DNA of 64,000 nucleotides from Niallia sp052318935 (GCA_052318935.1 JBQRKO010000012.1), one strand, 5' to 3'; shown: positions 8,164 to 17,844, numbered from the stretch's first letter. Program-made: numbers and translations. The notes: a model not told the origin generated them from the letters alone.

Positions 8164-8212
8164 TATCATACTAAAAAGTTCTTTTTATGAAAAATAGCGA
8201 AAAATAAGTTTT
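8164..8212 (-). promoter_or_regulatory. ComK-like promoter of ssbB
   Basis: Read on the minus strand, a perfect TATGAT -10 (8169-8164) has only a weak -35 (TTTCAT) 17 bases upstream. Two exact AAAA-N5-TTTT boxes lie at 8174-8186 and 8200-8212, separated by 13 bases. ComK dimers bind such box pairs in Bacillus subtilis; the spacing there is usually given as 8, 18 or 31 bases, so 13 is unusual. Confidence 0.55.
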
Positions 8213-8346
8213 CAGATTGCTAACAAGCTGAATTCTTAATTTTCGCTAAGTGATTATTAATTCATTTGCCCATTTTTCGTCCTATACTGACAAAATCATT
8301 CATTTTTTTATTTTTTTAGAAACAGCATAATTTTTCACAGAAAATG

Positions 8347-8381
8347 AAAAAAAGATTCCCTTATACAAGGAATCTTTTTTT
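8347..8381 (-). terminator. Terminator of pgcA
   Basis: AAAAAAAGATTCC pairs with GGAATCTTTTTTT around a 9-base loop, 14 bases after the pgcA stop on the minus strand. Confidence 0.88.
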
Positions 8382-8394
8382 CTCATCTTACATT

Positions 8395-10134
8395 TTATTT
8401 GTTATAACTATCCACTACCGCTTTTACACTCTTCATTACGCCTTCTTTAAGGGCTGTTAATTTTGCAGTGCTTTCTTTTAATGAAGAGCTTGTAACACTG
8501 AAATAGAATTTCGCTTTTGGTTCTGTACCTGATGGACGTAGGCAGAACCAAGATCCATCTTCTAAATGGTATTTAATAACATTTGATTTTGGTAGATTGA
8601 TTACTGATTCGGTTAAACCTACTAGTTTTTTGCTTGTTAAATAGTCTTCAACTGAAACTACTTTTAATCCACTTACATTTTCGATTGGCTGCTTGCGGAA
8701 TGTATCCATAATGTAGGCAATCTGTTCTGCACCGTCTTTTCCTTTAAGAGTAAGAGATTCTAAACCTTCTTGATAGAATCCGTATTTTTTAAATATTTCT
8801 AATAAGCCTTCATATAAAGTCAGCCCTTTTGATTTATAGTAAGCGGCCACTTCTGCAGCAAAAATGGCAGACTGAACAGCATCCTTATCACGAACAAAAT
8901 CACCAATCAAATATCCGTAGCTTTCTTCATAGCCGAAAAGGAAAGTATGCTCTCCTGTTTGTTCAAATTCTTTTATTTTTTCACCAATAAATTTAAAGCC
9001 TGTTAATGTATCGATTGTTGGTATGCCGTATGCTTTTGCAATCGTTCTGCCAATTTCAGATGTAACGATTGTTTTGATGACCACACCGTTTTCTGGGAGC
9101 TTGCCTTTTGCTTGTTTTTCCAATAATAAATATTCAAGCATTAATGCACCTAACTGGTTTCCTGTTAACACAGTGTATTCACCATTTAAATCCTTTACTG
9201 CCACTCCAAGGCGATCTGCATCGGGATCTGTTCCAAGAAGAATATCTGCATCAATTTCTTTTCCATATTGAATGGCAATTTCAAATGCTGCATGCTCTTC
9301 TGGATTTGGTGATTTTACGGTTGAAAAATTAGCATCAGGCAGCTCTTGTTCTTTAACAACGGTTACATTTTCAAAGCCAAATGCTTTTAATCCATCACGA
9401 ACCGGTTTATTTGCTGTTCCATGTAATGGAGTAAAGACAATTTTCAAATCTTTTACTTCTGCTAAAGCGCCATTTAATTGAATCGTTTTTACCTTTTCCA
9501 CATAGGCTGCATCTACATCTGCACCAATATAAGTTAATAAGCCTTTTTCAAGCAGTTCTTTCTCTTCTAACACTTCAATCGTTAATTCATTTTCTACGGC
9601 ATTTACATACTTAATTATCGTATCGGCCGCTTCTGGAGGAAGTTGACCACCATCTTCTCCATATGCTTTGAAGCCGTTGTATTCAGGAGGATTGTGGCTT
9701 GCTGTAATCACTACTCCTGCAAACGTGTTTAAATAGCGGACAGCAAAGGATAATAAAGGTGTTGGGCGCAATTCTTCAAATAAGTATGATTTTACCCCAA
9801 GTTTCCCAACCACTTTAGCTACTTCTAATGCAAATTCAGGTGACTGATGACGAGAATCGTATGCAATCGCAACCCCGCGATTCATCGCTTCTTCTCCTTG
9901 TTCTACAATATACTTACCAAGCCCTTCGGCGGCTTTGCGAATAGTATAAATATTCATTCGATTAATTCCAGGCCCCAATTCACCACGCATTCCACCAGTG
10001 CCAAATTCTAAATGTTTATAAAAACTATCTTCCAATAATTTTTCAGATTGTTGCAACTCTACTAATTTTGCTTTTAATTTAGGTTCTAATTCTGAAAAAC
10101 CAGTCCATTTTTCAACAATATCTTTATAAACCAT
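8395..10134 (-). CDS. pgcA: Alpha-phosphoglucomutase (phospho-sugar mutase)
   Basis: This cytoplasmic enzyme interconverts glucose 6-phosphate and glucose 1-phosphate and so feeds UDP-glucose for GalE, UDP-glucose dehydrogenase and wall glycolipids, all represented in this window. The 579 residues carry the full set of landmarks in order: the phosphoserine loop in ITASHNPPEYNG (about residues 140-151), the metal-binding GTDPDADRLG (about 299-308), the sugar-binding GYEESYG (about 400-406) and the phosphate-binding RPSGTEPK near the C-terminus. Length equals the PgcA/YhxB type. It appears to be a single-gene unit with its own terminator. A weak CAGGGAAT site precedes the ATG. Confidence 0.94.
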   Translation of the reverse strand: MVYKDIVEKWTGFSELEPKLKAKLVELQQSEKLLEDSFYKHLEFGTGGMRGELGPGINRMNIYTIRKAAEGLGKYIVEQGEEAMNRGVAIAYDSRHQSPEFALEVAKVVGKLGVKSYLFEELRPTPLLSFAVRYLNTFAGVVITASHNPPEYNGFKAYGEDGGQLPPEAADTIIKYVNAVENELTIEVLEEKELLEKGLLTYIGADVDAAYVEKVKTIQLNGALAEVKDLKIVFTPLHGTANKPVRDGLKAFGFENVTVVKEQELPDANFSTVKSPNPEEHAAFEIAIQYGKEIDADILLGTDPDADRLGVAVKDLNGEYTVLTGNQLGALMLEYLLLEKQAKGKLPENGVVIKTIVTSEIGRTIAKAYGIPTIDTLTGFKFIGEKIKEFEQTGEHTFLFGYEESYGYLIGDFVRDKDAVQSAIFAAEVAAYYKSKGLTLYEGLLEIFKKYGFYQEGLESLTLKGKDGAEQIAYIMDTFRKQPIENVSGLKVVSVEDYLTSKKLVGLTESVINLPKSNVIKYHLEDGSWFCLRPSGTEPKAKFYFSVTSSSLKESTAKLTALKEGVMKSVKAVVDSYNK

Positions 10135-10468
10135 ATTCCCTGATGCCCACCTTTTGTATAATATTTAATCTACGTTAACATTACCTAAAATTTGTATATA
10201 AGTAAAGCGTTTTTATCAATTACCCTATACGTTTCCCTTTTATAGAAACGATCATGAGTTCCCCTCACATTCCCTTATGTAAAAGTGAATAAGCAATTGC
10301 GGACTCCCACAATAAAAGAGGCGCGAGCGGAGCAAACCATTCTACTACTAGATAATGTCCTACTTGTCCCATATCGCTACTTGAACGCCGCTCTTATTTG
10401 AAATAACACATAGAGAATACAACGAACCTTACAAGTATATAAGCGATAGCTTTAAGGTCTTTATTAAA

Positions 10469-10676
10469 GGCTGTTTTCTCAAAGTTTGTTGATTTTCATA
10501 TGAAAAATGGGAGAAGCAGTGCTCAGCAGACTGAATACACGTAGACTCCTGTGGGAATGCGAGAAAGACGAGACCCCACAGGAGCGTATGCGACGAGGAG
10601 GCTTGTCGCTCGCCCACGGAAAGCGAAGTGTATTCAGGCTGCGAGTTTAAAAACAACATTCTATACGAAAACATCC
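10469..10676 (-). mobile_element. MITE-like element, family A, copy 2
   Basis: A 208-bp copy with left end GGCTGTTTTC, right end GAAAACATCC, the GC-rich core in reverse, and a flanking duplication TTATTAA (10461-10467 and 10677-10683). It lies in the 900-base gap between pgcA and the first chemoreceptor; the rest of that gap (10135-10468 and 10684-10960) shows no gene or clear terminator. Confidence 0.85.
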
Positions 10677-10963
10677 TTATTAACTTGTTTACTCAGAATC
10701 TAGCCTTTTTTAAAATGCAAAAGAACTACATCTGAATTTGTCATCCTAAACTCCCCTTTTCCTTAATATATGTTTCATATTTCTACTTGATTAAACTACT
10801 CGCCTAGTTTTATTATATGTCGCATAATCAGCTAAAAGAATACGCGTGTTTCGAAATTTCGGCAGCACGTATACCATCTACAAATAAACCTCTCCATTAC
10901 TATAACAAAATAATTTTATTCCGTTTTTTTATTTTTTTATCAATCTAAATATATATATAACCT

Positions 10964-10989
10964 TAAATTGTCATCAGCACGGTCGATAA
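10964..10989 (+). promoter_or_regulatory. Sigma-D-like promoter of chemoreceptor 1
   Basis: TAAA (10964-10967) is followed after 14 bases by GTCGATAA (10982-10989), close to the sigma-D pattern TAAA-N15-GCCGATAT. It lies about 60 bases before the receptor start. Confidence 0.6.
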
Positions 10990-11050
10990 ATAATGTAAAG
11001 ATTATATAATTATCTTGAAGAATACACTATTTAAGGAGAAGAGGAATTAG

Positions 11051-12739
11051 ATGAATTTAAGTATTAAACAAAAATTAATTGGGAGCTTCTTATTGATTTC
11101 CCTGCTTTTTGGTATAGCTGCCTTTAATTCTTATACGAATGCTAAGAAAACGGATGAAGCATATAATTATGTTATTAACACCGTCATAGAAACGCGTTCT
11201 ATAACGGAACAAATTCATACAAATATCGCCTTGCAGACAAGTTATTATCAAGGATATATGCTGAATCACAATTCGGAAGATAAAAATCAATTAAATGAAG
11301 CAAGTGCCACCATTCAATCATTAGTAGAAAAAGGAAAAAAGCTGGCTACCATCCAGGAAACAAGAGATCGATTGGCAGAAATAGAGAGGGTAAATGATCA
11401 ATATGTCGAAATAGCAAATTCCAGTATGGATAGAGCAGCGAACAAAGAAGGAGACCTTCAAAACGACTTAAAACAAATGGATGCACTTTCCAATAATTTA
11501 ACAGATCAAATAGAATCTTTTAAAACTTGGTTAAAAGACGAGAGATTAAACCCTGTATTAACTAAGACGAAAAAGGATTCTCAAACTCGCATCACGTATA
11601 TGATTATTTTTAGCGTATCAGCTACGGCATTAGCTATTATTATCGGTTTAACTTATTCTTTATTCTTATCAAATACGTTAAATAAACTAAAAGATGCGAC
11701 AAAAAAAGTAGCAGAAGGAAACTTAAATATTGAAGAAATTACGATAAAATCAAAAGACGAACTGTTTGAATTAAATGAATCGTTTAATCAAATGAAACAT
11801 AATCTTACAGATATGATTCAAAATATTTCTGCAAACTCAGATCATGTTGCTGCATCTGCTGAACAATTAAATGCAAGTGCAGAACAATCAAGCAAAGCTT
11901 CCGAAACAATTGCATCGTCCATACAGCAAATTGCAAGCGGAAATGAATTTACTACTTCCAGCATTCAAACGAATACTCAAAACGTTGCATATATTTTAGA
12001 AAATATTTTAAAAATTTCACAGGATACGAAATTTGTATCTGAACTATCACAAACAGCTACACATAAAGCAGAAGAAGGAACCGTTTCTGTTCAAAACAAT
12101 TTATCCCAAATGGAATTTATCCAAGATTCTGTCACTCGCATCAATACAGTGATCACCTCTCTTTCTGAACGGTCAAAAGAAATAGGGAATATATTAACCA
12201 TTATTAGCAGCATTGCAGAGCAAACAAATTTATTAGCATTAAATGCAGCGATTGAAGCTGCTAGAGCCGGGGAGCATGGCAAAGGATTTTCCATCGTTGC
12301 AGATGAAGTCCGCAAATTAGCCGAACAATCCCAAACATCCGCTAAAAGCATTGCGGAATTAATTCTAGCGATTCAAAAAGAAACACAAGAGTCTGTAACC
12401 GTTCTTCATGAGGCAATGAGTACGGTCCAAAATGGGGTAGAAATTTCAAAAGAAACCGCACAAACTTTTTCTGAAATTTTAAACAGCACAAAAAATGTTA
12501 CGCCTAAAATTGAACAAGTAACTGAAACGCTTTCCGATATTACAAAAAGTGTAAAAGAAGTAGATTCTATAGCGAATGAAATTGTAACTCTTTCCAAACA
12601 AAATGCAGCTGATACAGATGATGTAGCTGCATCAACAGAGGAACAATTAGCTTCTATGCAGGAAATTACTGCTTCAGCTGAAGAACTGGCAAGAATGGCA
12701 GAAGAACTTACCGGACTGGTGGGAAGATTTAAATTATAA
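11051..12739 (+). CDS. Methyl-accepting chemotaxis protein (four-helix-bundle sensor)
   Basis: A 562-residue transmembrane chemoreceptor. TM1 covers about residues 9-28, the outside domain (about 30-180) is all-helical with no PAS/Cache motifs and fits the 4HB_MCP class, TM2 covers about 181-207, HAMP follows to about 260, and the rest is the cytoplasmic four-helix signalling hairpin. The highly conserved tip NLLALNAAIEAARAGE begins near residue 392; ALA-rich Glu/Gln methylation sites lie either side (ASAEQLNAS; ASTEEQLASMQEI). It would control CheA through CheW. The ligand is unknown. The promoter is sigma-D-like and the RBS is AAGGAGAAGAGG. A terminator follows at 12806. Confidence 0.93.
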   Translation: MNLSIKQKLIGSFLLISLLFGIAAFNSYTNAKKTDEAYNYVINTVIETRSITEQIHTNIALQTSYYQGYMLNHNSEDKNQLNEASATIQSLVEKGKKLATIQETRDRLAEIERVNDQYVEIANSSMDRAANKEGDLQNDLKQMDALSNNLTDQIESFKTWLKDERLNPVLTKTKKDSQTRITYMIIFSVSATALAIIIGLTYSLFLSNTLNKLKDATKKVAEGNLNIEEITIKSKDELFELNESFNQMKHNLTDMIQNISANSDHVAASAEQLNASAEQSSKASETIASSIQQIASGNEFTTSSIQTNTQNVAYILENILKISQDTKFVSELSQTATHKAEEGTVSVQNNLSQMEFIQDSVTRINTVITSLSERSKEIGNILTIISSIAEQTNLLALNAAIEAARAGEHGKGFSIVADEVRKLAEQSQTSAKSIAELILAIQKETQESVTVLHEAMSTVQNGVEISKETAQTFSEILNSTKNVTPKIEQVTETLSDITKSVKEVDSIANEIVTLSKQNAADTDDVAASTEEQLASMQEITASAEELARMAEELTGLVGRFKL

Positions 12740-12805
12740 GAAAAGTGTAATCTCCTTGATCAGCTTTATAGAAAATTGTTCTCATGACTCAAGATAGAGC
12801 TTTAG

Positions 12806-12843
12806 AAGCAGTGCCCTAAATTTTTTAGAGCACTGCTTTTTTG
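12806..12843 (+). terminator. Terminator of chemoreceptor 1
   Basis: AAGCAGTGCCCTAAA pairs with TTTAGAGCACTGCTT around a short T-loop with one mismatch, followed by a T-run. The last bases form the left target duplication of the next MITE. Confidence 0.85.
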
Positions 12844-12847
12844 CTAA

Positions 12848-13058
12848 CGCTCTTTTCGTATAGATTGTTGTTATTTAACCCACAGCCTGAATACACTTCG
12901 CTTTCCGCGGACGAGTGCCGAGCCTCCTCGTCGCCATGCTCTGCTTAAGTCTCGTCTTTCTCGCTTTTCCCGCAGGAGTCTACGTGTATTCAGGCTGCTC
13001 AGTGCTTCAGCCATGTTTATTATTTTTTTCAAAAACAACAAACTTTTAGAAAACAGCC
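12848..13058 (+). mobile_element. MITE-like element, family A, copy 3
   Basis: A 211-bp copy with a CGCTCTTTTC left end and GAAAACAGCC right end. The flanks are an exact 8-bp duplication TTTGCTAA (12840-12847 and 13059-13066). The right duplicate contains the stop codon of the MFS gene, so the element entered exactly at the end of that gene without breaking it. Confidence 0.88.
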
Positions 13059-13062
13059 TTTG

Positions 13063-14535
13063 CTAATTTCTTTCCTTTTCGATGGAAGCTGCTTTCCAAA
13101 TGCTTCGGATAAAATACAAAACAACTAGCAACGTTAATCCACACAATAACAAAAACAAATAATGAAAGCCGGACATTACTTGTTCAAAGCCTGCATGATG
13201 CGGACTGCTCATCCATTCTTCCATAGATACATTCAACCAGCTATTCATAAATGTAATACTAATAGCAGTACCAAGCACCATTCCAATGTTTCTTAATAGA
13301 GCAATCGTACTGCTCATCATCCCTAAGAACTGGATTGGAACATAAAACATCATGATACTATAATTAGGAGAGGTTAAGATTCCCATTGAAAAACCAAGTA
13401 AACTGAAAAGAAAAATGAGCGTTGGCAAGGTTGTTGTTTCAGATAATAAACTTAAACCTATCATACTTGCACATAAAAGACTTAATCCAACCAACACAAC
13501 TTTTATGCTTCCATACCGATCTGATAAGGAACCGCTAACCGGTCCAAATAAAGCTAACAATAGCGGATAACACATTAATAACAAGCCTGATTGATCAGCA
13601 GAATAGCCAAGTATTCCCCTTAAATAAAATGGTAATATGACCATTGAAGCAAAAGTAGCACAATAGCTGATGATTAAAATAATTCCTCCTGCCCGCACCA
13701 TGCCAGAAGAAAAAATCCGCGGATGAATAAACGGATGCTCCACCCGTTTACTCCAATAAATAAAACCGAAAAAACTACCTATACTGAGGATAAAAATAAA
13801 GATCAAGTATGAATAAACGATCCCTTCCCCAATGCTGTTTAACACAATAACAAAAGAAACAATGCTTATACCAAATAATACACTTCCTAAATAATCAAAG
13901 GAGGATGTTTGCTGCTTTCGATCTGTCGGAATAAAACGCTGTGCCACCAAAAAAGCAATCACACTGATAGGAACAATTGTCCAGAAAAGCATTTGCCAAG
14001 TAAAAGCATTAATGATAAAACCACCGACAGACGGACCTAATAATGCACCGATGCCAACAGACGTACTAATAATCCCCAACGCTTTTCCCCGATGTTTGTC
14101 CGGATAGGAATCGGTAACAATCGCCATATTTACAGCTTGCAGCATAGAAGCACCGATGCCTTGTATGATTCGGCATAAAATAAGTACCGAAATCGAAGGA
14201 GAAAGGGCAGAAGCACTTGCACCAACGGCAAACACAAGATATCCAACATTATGTATTCTCTTTTTCCCGTATCGATCAGCCAATTTCCCCATAAAAGGCA
14301 AAAAAAGCATGATAGAGAGTAAGTATCCATTCACAATCCATTGTGTCAATGAAAAAGAAGAAGAATAATAAATGGAAATATCGGTAAGTGCAATATTCAC
14401 AAATCCAGCAGAAAAATGAGAGAGAAAGGCTCCTGCACAAACAGATAGAAGCAAGAAGATAGAATGAGATTTATTTTCTTCTGCTTGGCCCATCCTGTGT
14501 GCGGATATAAAGTTGGAAAGATCTCCTTTTTTCAT
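13063..14535 (-). CDS. MFS drug-type exporter, DHA2 (14-TM) family
   Basis: A proton-driven exporter of 490 residues with about 14 hydrophobic helices. Motif A between TM2 and TM3 reads GKLADRYGKKRIH, motif C in TM5 reads GIGALLGPSVGGFI, and QWIVNGYLL in TM2 region is typical of the EmrB/QacA group that export drugs or lipophilic cations. I chose the ATG at 14535 because AAGGTG lies six bases before it; two upstream in-frame starts have no suitable ribosome site. The stop codon sits inside the target duplication of a MITE. The substrate cannot be predicted. Confidence 0.87.
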   Translation of the reverse strand: MKKGDLSNFISAHRMGQAEENKSHSIFLLLSVCAGAFLSHFSAGFVNIALTDISIYYSSSFSLTQWIVNGYLLSIMLFLPFMGKLADRYGKKRIHNVGYLVFAVGASASALSPSISVLILCRIIQGIGASMLQAVNMAIVTDSYPDKHRGKALGIISTSVGIGALLGPSVGGFIINAFTWQMLFWTIVPISVIAFLVAQRFIPTDRKQQTSSFDYLGSVLFGISIVSFVIVLNSIGEGIVYSYLIFIFILSIGSFFGFIYWSKRVEHPFIHPRIFSSGMVRAGGIILIISYCATFASMVILPFYLRGILGYSADQSGLLLMCYPLLLALFGPVSGSLSDRYGSIKVVLVGLSLLCASMIGLSLLSETTTLPTLIFLFSLLGFSMGILTSPNYSIMMFYVPIQFLGMMSSTIALLRNIGMVLGTAISITFMNSWLNVSMEEWMSSPHHAGFEQVMSGFHYLFLLLCGLTLLVVLYFIRSIWKAASIEKERN

Positions 14536-14599
14536 GATCATCACCTTTTTAACAGAGGGGATACTTCCCCTCGTTTTTACTCCATACTTATAGTGCGTA

Positions 14600-14802
14600 T
14601 TCAAAAAGGTAACAAATTAGAAGCAAGAAGGTCGAGGCGGCGTAGCTTTGAGCAACACAGCGGACTTCCACAGGATGTGGTGACTTCAACGTTGCTAACA
14701 GGACGTGAGCGTTTTTAGTTGAAGATCCCCTGTAAATACGTGAGTAGCGGAAAAGCAAGCCAACGAAGAGATTCGCCGCTTATCATTTGGTGCCTTTTTG
14801 AA
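14600..14802. repeat. Palindrome-ended repeat, family E
   Basis: TTCAAAAAGGT (14600-14610) and GCCTTTTTGAA (14792-14802) are inverted ends around about 180 bases with GC-rich patches (GTCGAGGCGGCGTAGC, GACGTGAGCG, GATTCGCCGC). No coding frame. It is unlike families A-D. Only one clear copy is in the window, so mobility is an inference from its ends. Confidence 0.5.
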
Positions 14803-14855
14803 CATCATCTTATAGGCATATTCTTAATAAGTACAAAATATTCCCAAATGTAAAG

Positions 14856-15464
14856 TTAATTATTTTGTTTTGCATGGATGATTACATCCTCCGAACTCGC
14901 TACCATTCCAAAAAATTGATCGATATTTTGCAACGTCATATCATGAGCTTCTTTTGAAAAAGCTGCCGTACAATCGGATAAAAAAATAATATCGTAATCA
15001 AGCATAAACCCATCCCGAGCAGTCGATTCCACACATACATTTGTACTGACGCCAGCCATCAATAATGTTTCAATTTTCATTGAACGGAGCACAGAATCTA
15101 ATCGTGTATGAATAAACGCACTATATCGATGTTTTACTACTACGATATCTTTTTGATCAGGAGCAATCTCATAAAAACCTGCTCCCCATGTATCTTTTCT
15201 GCATACATCTGCCTGACTTTTATCTTTCAATCGTTTTTTCCAAGTAACTGAATCTGTACAATCTTCATGAATGGTTTGAACATAGATAATTGGGACATGC
15301 AAATCTTTTAATTCAATAATGAGCTTTTTTAAAGAGGGGAGCATCTTATCCACCATGCTGACATCCAATCCCTGTTTAGCTAAACTGCCTTCTTTATGAC
15401 AAAAATCATTTTGAACATCTACAATAATTAAAGCAGCTTTTTCAAGATTCCCAGTTGTTTGCAC
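14856..15464 (-). CDS. Cysteine hydrolase of the isochorismatase/nicotinamidase family
   Basis: A 202-residue Rossmann-like hydrolase with the complete catalytic triad: Asp16 in LIIVDVQNDF, Lys111 in VVKHRYSAF and the nucleophile Cys144 in GVSTNVCVESTARD, preceded by the usual cis-peptide region. Members hydrolyse isochorismate, nicotinamide, N-carbamoylsarcosine, ureidoacrylate and similar amides. The NVCVESTARDGF text is common to RutB-like and biuret/carbamoyl hydrolases, but no partner gene tells which applies here. Translation starts at GTG (15462-15464) with GAGG eight bases upstream. The gene stands alone between a repeat and a MITE. Confidence 0.82.
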   Translation of the reverse strand: MQTTGNLEKAALIIVDVQNDFCHKEGSLAKQGLDVSMVDKMLPSLKKLIIELKDLHVPIIYVQTIHEDCTDSVTWKKRLKDKSQADVCRKDTWGAGFYEIAPDQKDIVVVKHRYSAFIHTRLDSVLRSMKIETLLMAGVSTNVCVESTARDGFMLDYDIIFLSDCTAAFSKEAHDMTLQNIDQFFGMVASSEDVIIHAKQNN

Positions 15465-15577
15465 ACTATTACCTCTTCTCTTTGATTTTTCCTTATATGG
15501 GAGCTAATCCTTCCTATTATCTGTAATTATTTACTTCGTATCCGCCATTAACTCAACATTTGTATGATTTACGGCTT

Positions 15578-15747
15578 GGCTGTTTTCTCAAAGTTTTTTG
15601 TTTTTCACGTGAAAAAATGGGGAGAAGAAGTATTCAGCAGACTGAATACACGTAGACTCCTGTGGGAATGCGAGAAAGACGAGACCCCACAGGAGCGAAG
15701 TGTATTCAGGCTGCGGGTTAAATAACAACAATCTATACAAAAAGAGC
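15578..15747 (-). mobile_element. MITE-like element, family A, copy 4 (internally deleted)
   Basis: The left end GGCTGTTTTC and a CTATACAAAAAGAGC right end bracket the reverse core. About 40 bases of the core are missing compared with the copy at 10469 (the part between CACAGGAGCG and AAGTGTATTC). No convincing flanking duplication remains. Confidence 0.75.
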
Positions 15748-15787
15748 ATTAAATTTAATTAGCACAATGATAATAGTATTATCGACC

Positions 15788-15814
15788 TAAAGTTTTTAAA
15801 TATTCTGTCGATAT
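15788..15814 (+). promoter_or_regulatory. Sigma-D promoter of chemoreceptor 2
   Basis: TAAA (15788-15791), exactly 15 bases, then GTCGATAT (15807-15814): 11 of 12 positions agree with TAAA-N15-GCCGATAT. It lies about 38 bases before the receptor start, whose RBS is GGGGAGG. Confidence 0.75.
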
Positions 15815-15852
15815 TATAAAGAAACTTAGCTGTCACCGGGGAGGTATTCTTT

Positions 15853-17844
15853 ATGCGTAAAACCAAAAATTGGATAATAAAACCATCCATCTCAAAAAAA
15901 TTAATTATTTCATTTTTATTAGTATTAGTTATTCCTAGTTTAATTGTTGGTTATAGCGCCTATCAATCAGCAAAAAGCAGTTTAGAAAGTACTATTTTAA
16001 ATAGCGCTAAAAGTAATGTAGATGTACTTGATCAATTGATTTCACGGGAAGTAGATGAAAGAAAGACAGATATGGATTATATGGCAAAAGCATTAAATAA
16101 AACTAATTTTACCCAAGAAAAAGTTGAGCTGACAAATCGTGTACTAAACCAATATTCCAACTTACATAAAGATATTGAAACGATTTATATTGGAAGTGCA
16201 ACAGGGCAGTTTATTAATGCGCCAGCAAGAGAAATGGATAAAAATTATGATCCTAGACAAAGAGACTGGTATAAACAAGCAACCAGCAGTAATGGAAACC
16301 TAGTAATTACTTCACCGTATACTGCTACTTCAACTGGAAACTTAGTGATAACAATTGCACAGCAACTGGAAGATAAATCAGGGGTTGTTGGCATAAATAT
16401 TAACCTAGATGAACTTATAAAAATGACAAAACAAATTAAAATCGGGAAAGAAGGATACGCTTATATAATGGATCCCAATAAAATATTTATTGCACATCCT
16501 ATCGAAAAATTAGGTACTTTTTCTAATCACCCTTTGATTGCCAAGATGTTTGCAGATAAAGATGGGGTTGGCGATTTGTCTTATCAATATCAGGGAGTAG
16601 ATAAAAAACTTTTCTTTAACACGAATAAGCTAACTGGTTGGAAGATTGCCGGGACGATGAATCTAACAGAAGTAGAAGATGCTGCTGCAGACGTCTTTAA
16701 TCGAACAGCATTGATTTTACTATTTTCTATACTGATAAGCGGTGTAATTGTTTACTTTATTATTATTTCCATCACACGTCCATTGCGAAAGCTTGTAGAT
16801 TCTTCTAAAGTAATTAGCGAGGGAGATTTAACGGAAGAAATCACAATACGCAGGAAAGATGAAATTGGACAGCTTGGCGAGAGTTTTAATGAAATGTCTG
16901 CTTCCCTGCGTACATTAATAACGACAATAACTGCTTCTGTTGATAATGTAGCTGCATCTTCAGAAGAGCTGACTGCGAGTGCAGCGCAAACGAGTAAGGC
17001 AACTGAACATATTACACAAGCAATAGAAGCATATGCTAATGGACAAGAAACACAGTCCGAAGAAGTCGAAAGAAATGTATCACAAATACAAGAAATGAAT
17101 ACTGGCTTACAAAATGTTGCTGCGACGACATCCAATATTACACAGGAAGCCGTTCATTCTACAAAAATTGCAGAAAAAGGCGGAACACTTGTACAACAAA
17201 CTGTAACACAAATGAATTCCATTGAATCTTCCGTAAAAAGTGCAGAAACCGTTGTAAAGGAATTAGGGAAGAAATCATCTGAGATTACGAAAATACTAGA
17301 AACGATGAATGCTATTGCTGATCAAACAAATTTATTAGCATTAAATGCAGCGATTGAAGCAGCAAGAGCAGGTGAATCAGGAAAAGGGTTTGCAATTGTA
17401 GCAGAAGAAGTCCGTAAATTATCAGAACAGTCTTCTAATTCCGCCAAAGAAATTGGGACATTAATCCATTTAATCGTTCAAGAAATAAACGTTAGCATTG
17501 AGACATTTGGACAAATGACTAAAGAAGTACAATCAGGTATTGATATTACGAAACAAACAGAGGAAGGTTTCCAAGTACTTTTCCATTCAACCGAGAAAAT
17601 TGCTCATTACCTTGACGATATGAACGCGACGGTAGAACAGATGTCAGTCGGTTCGCAGCAAGTATCTGACGGTTTCGACCAAATTGCAGCCATTTCTAGG
17701 AAAAGCACTTCCTCGACACAAGAAATAGCAGCCTCTGCAGAAGAACAATTAGCATCGATGGAAGAAATCACTGCTTCTGCAAACATGCTTGCTTCTTTAT
17801 CAGAAGAACTACAATCACTAATAAAGAAATTTAAAATAGAATAA
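15853..17844 (+). CDS. Methyl-accepting chemotaxis protein with dCache sensor
   Basis: A 663-residue receptor. TM1 is about residues 19-41, followed by a double Cache domain (about 45-275) recognisable from the DPRQRDWYKQA motif, the SPYTATSTGNLVITIAQ strand pair and GKEGYAYIMDPN in the second lobe. TM2 is about 284-306, HAMP 306-358, and the signalling hairpin tip NLLALNAAIEAARAGESGKGF begins near 492. The layout matches the McpA/McpB/TlpA type of Bacillus, which sense amino acids or pH, but the ligand here is unknown. It is likely expressed with the flagellar regulon through the sigma-D promoter at 15788. Confidence 0.94.
   Translation: MRKTKNWIIKPSISKKLIISFLLVLVIPSLIVGYSAYQSAKSSLESTILNSAKSNVDVLDQLISREVDERKTDMDYMAKALNKTNFTQEKVELTNRVLNQYSNLHKDIETIYIGSATGQFINAPAREMDKNYDPRQRDWYKQATSSNGNLVITSPYTATSTGNLVITIAQQLEDKSGVVGININLDELIKMTKQIKIGKEGYAYIMDPNKIFIAHPIEKLGTFSNHPLIAKMFADKDGVGDLSYQYQGVDKKLFFNTNKLTGWKIAGTMNLTEVEDAAADVFNRTALILLFSILISGVIVYFIIISITRPLRKLVDSSKVISEGDLTEEITIRRKDEIGQLGESFNEMSASLRTLITTITASVDNVAASSEELTASAAQTSKATEHITQAIEAYANGQETQSEEVERNVSQIQEMNTGLQNVAATTSNITQEAVHSTKIAEKGGTLVQQTVTQMNSIESSVKSAETVVKELGKKSSEITKILETMNAIADQTNLLALNAAIEAARAGESGKGFAIVAEEVRKLSEQSSNSAKEIGTLIHLIVQEINVSIETFGQMTKEVQSGIDITKQTEEGFQVLFHSTEKIAHYLDDMNATVEQMSVGSQQVSDGFDQIAAISRKSTSSTQEIAASAEEQLASMEEITASANMLASLSEELQSLIKKFKIE

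Noticed and set aside
15573..15750. Riboswitch-like folded leader before the second chemoreceptor
   Set aside because: The fold is explained by a family A repeat lying upstream of the sigma-D promoter, so it is not in the mRNA.
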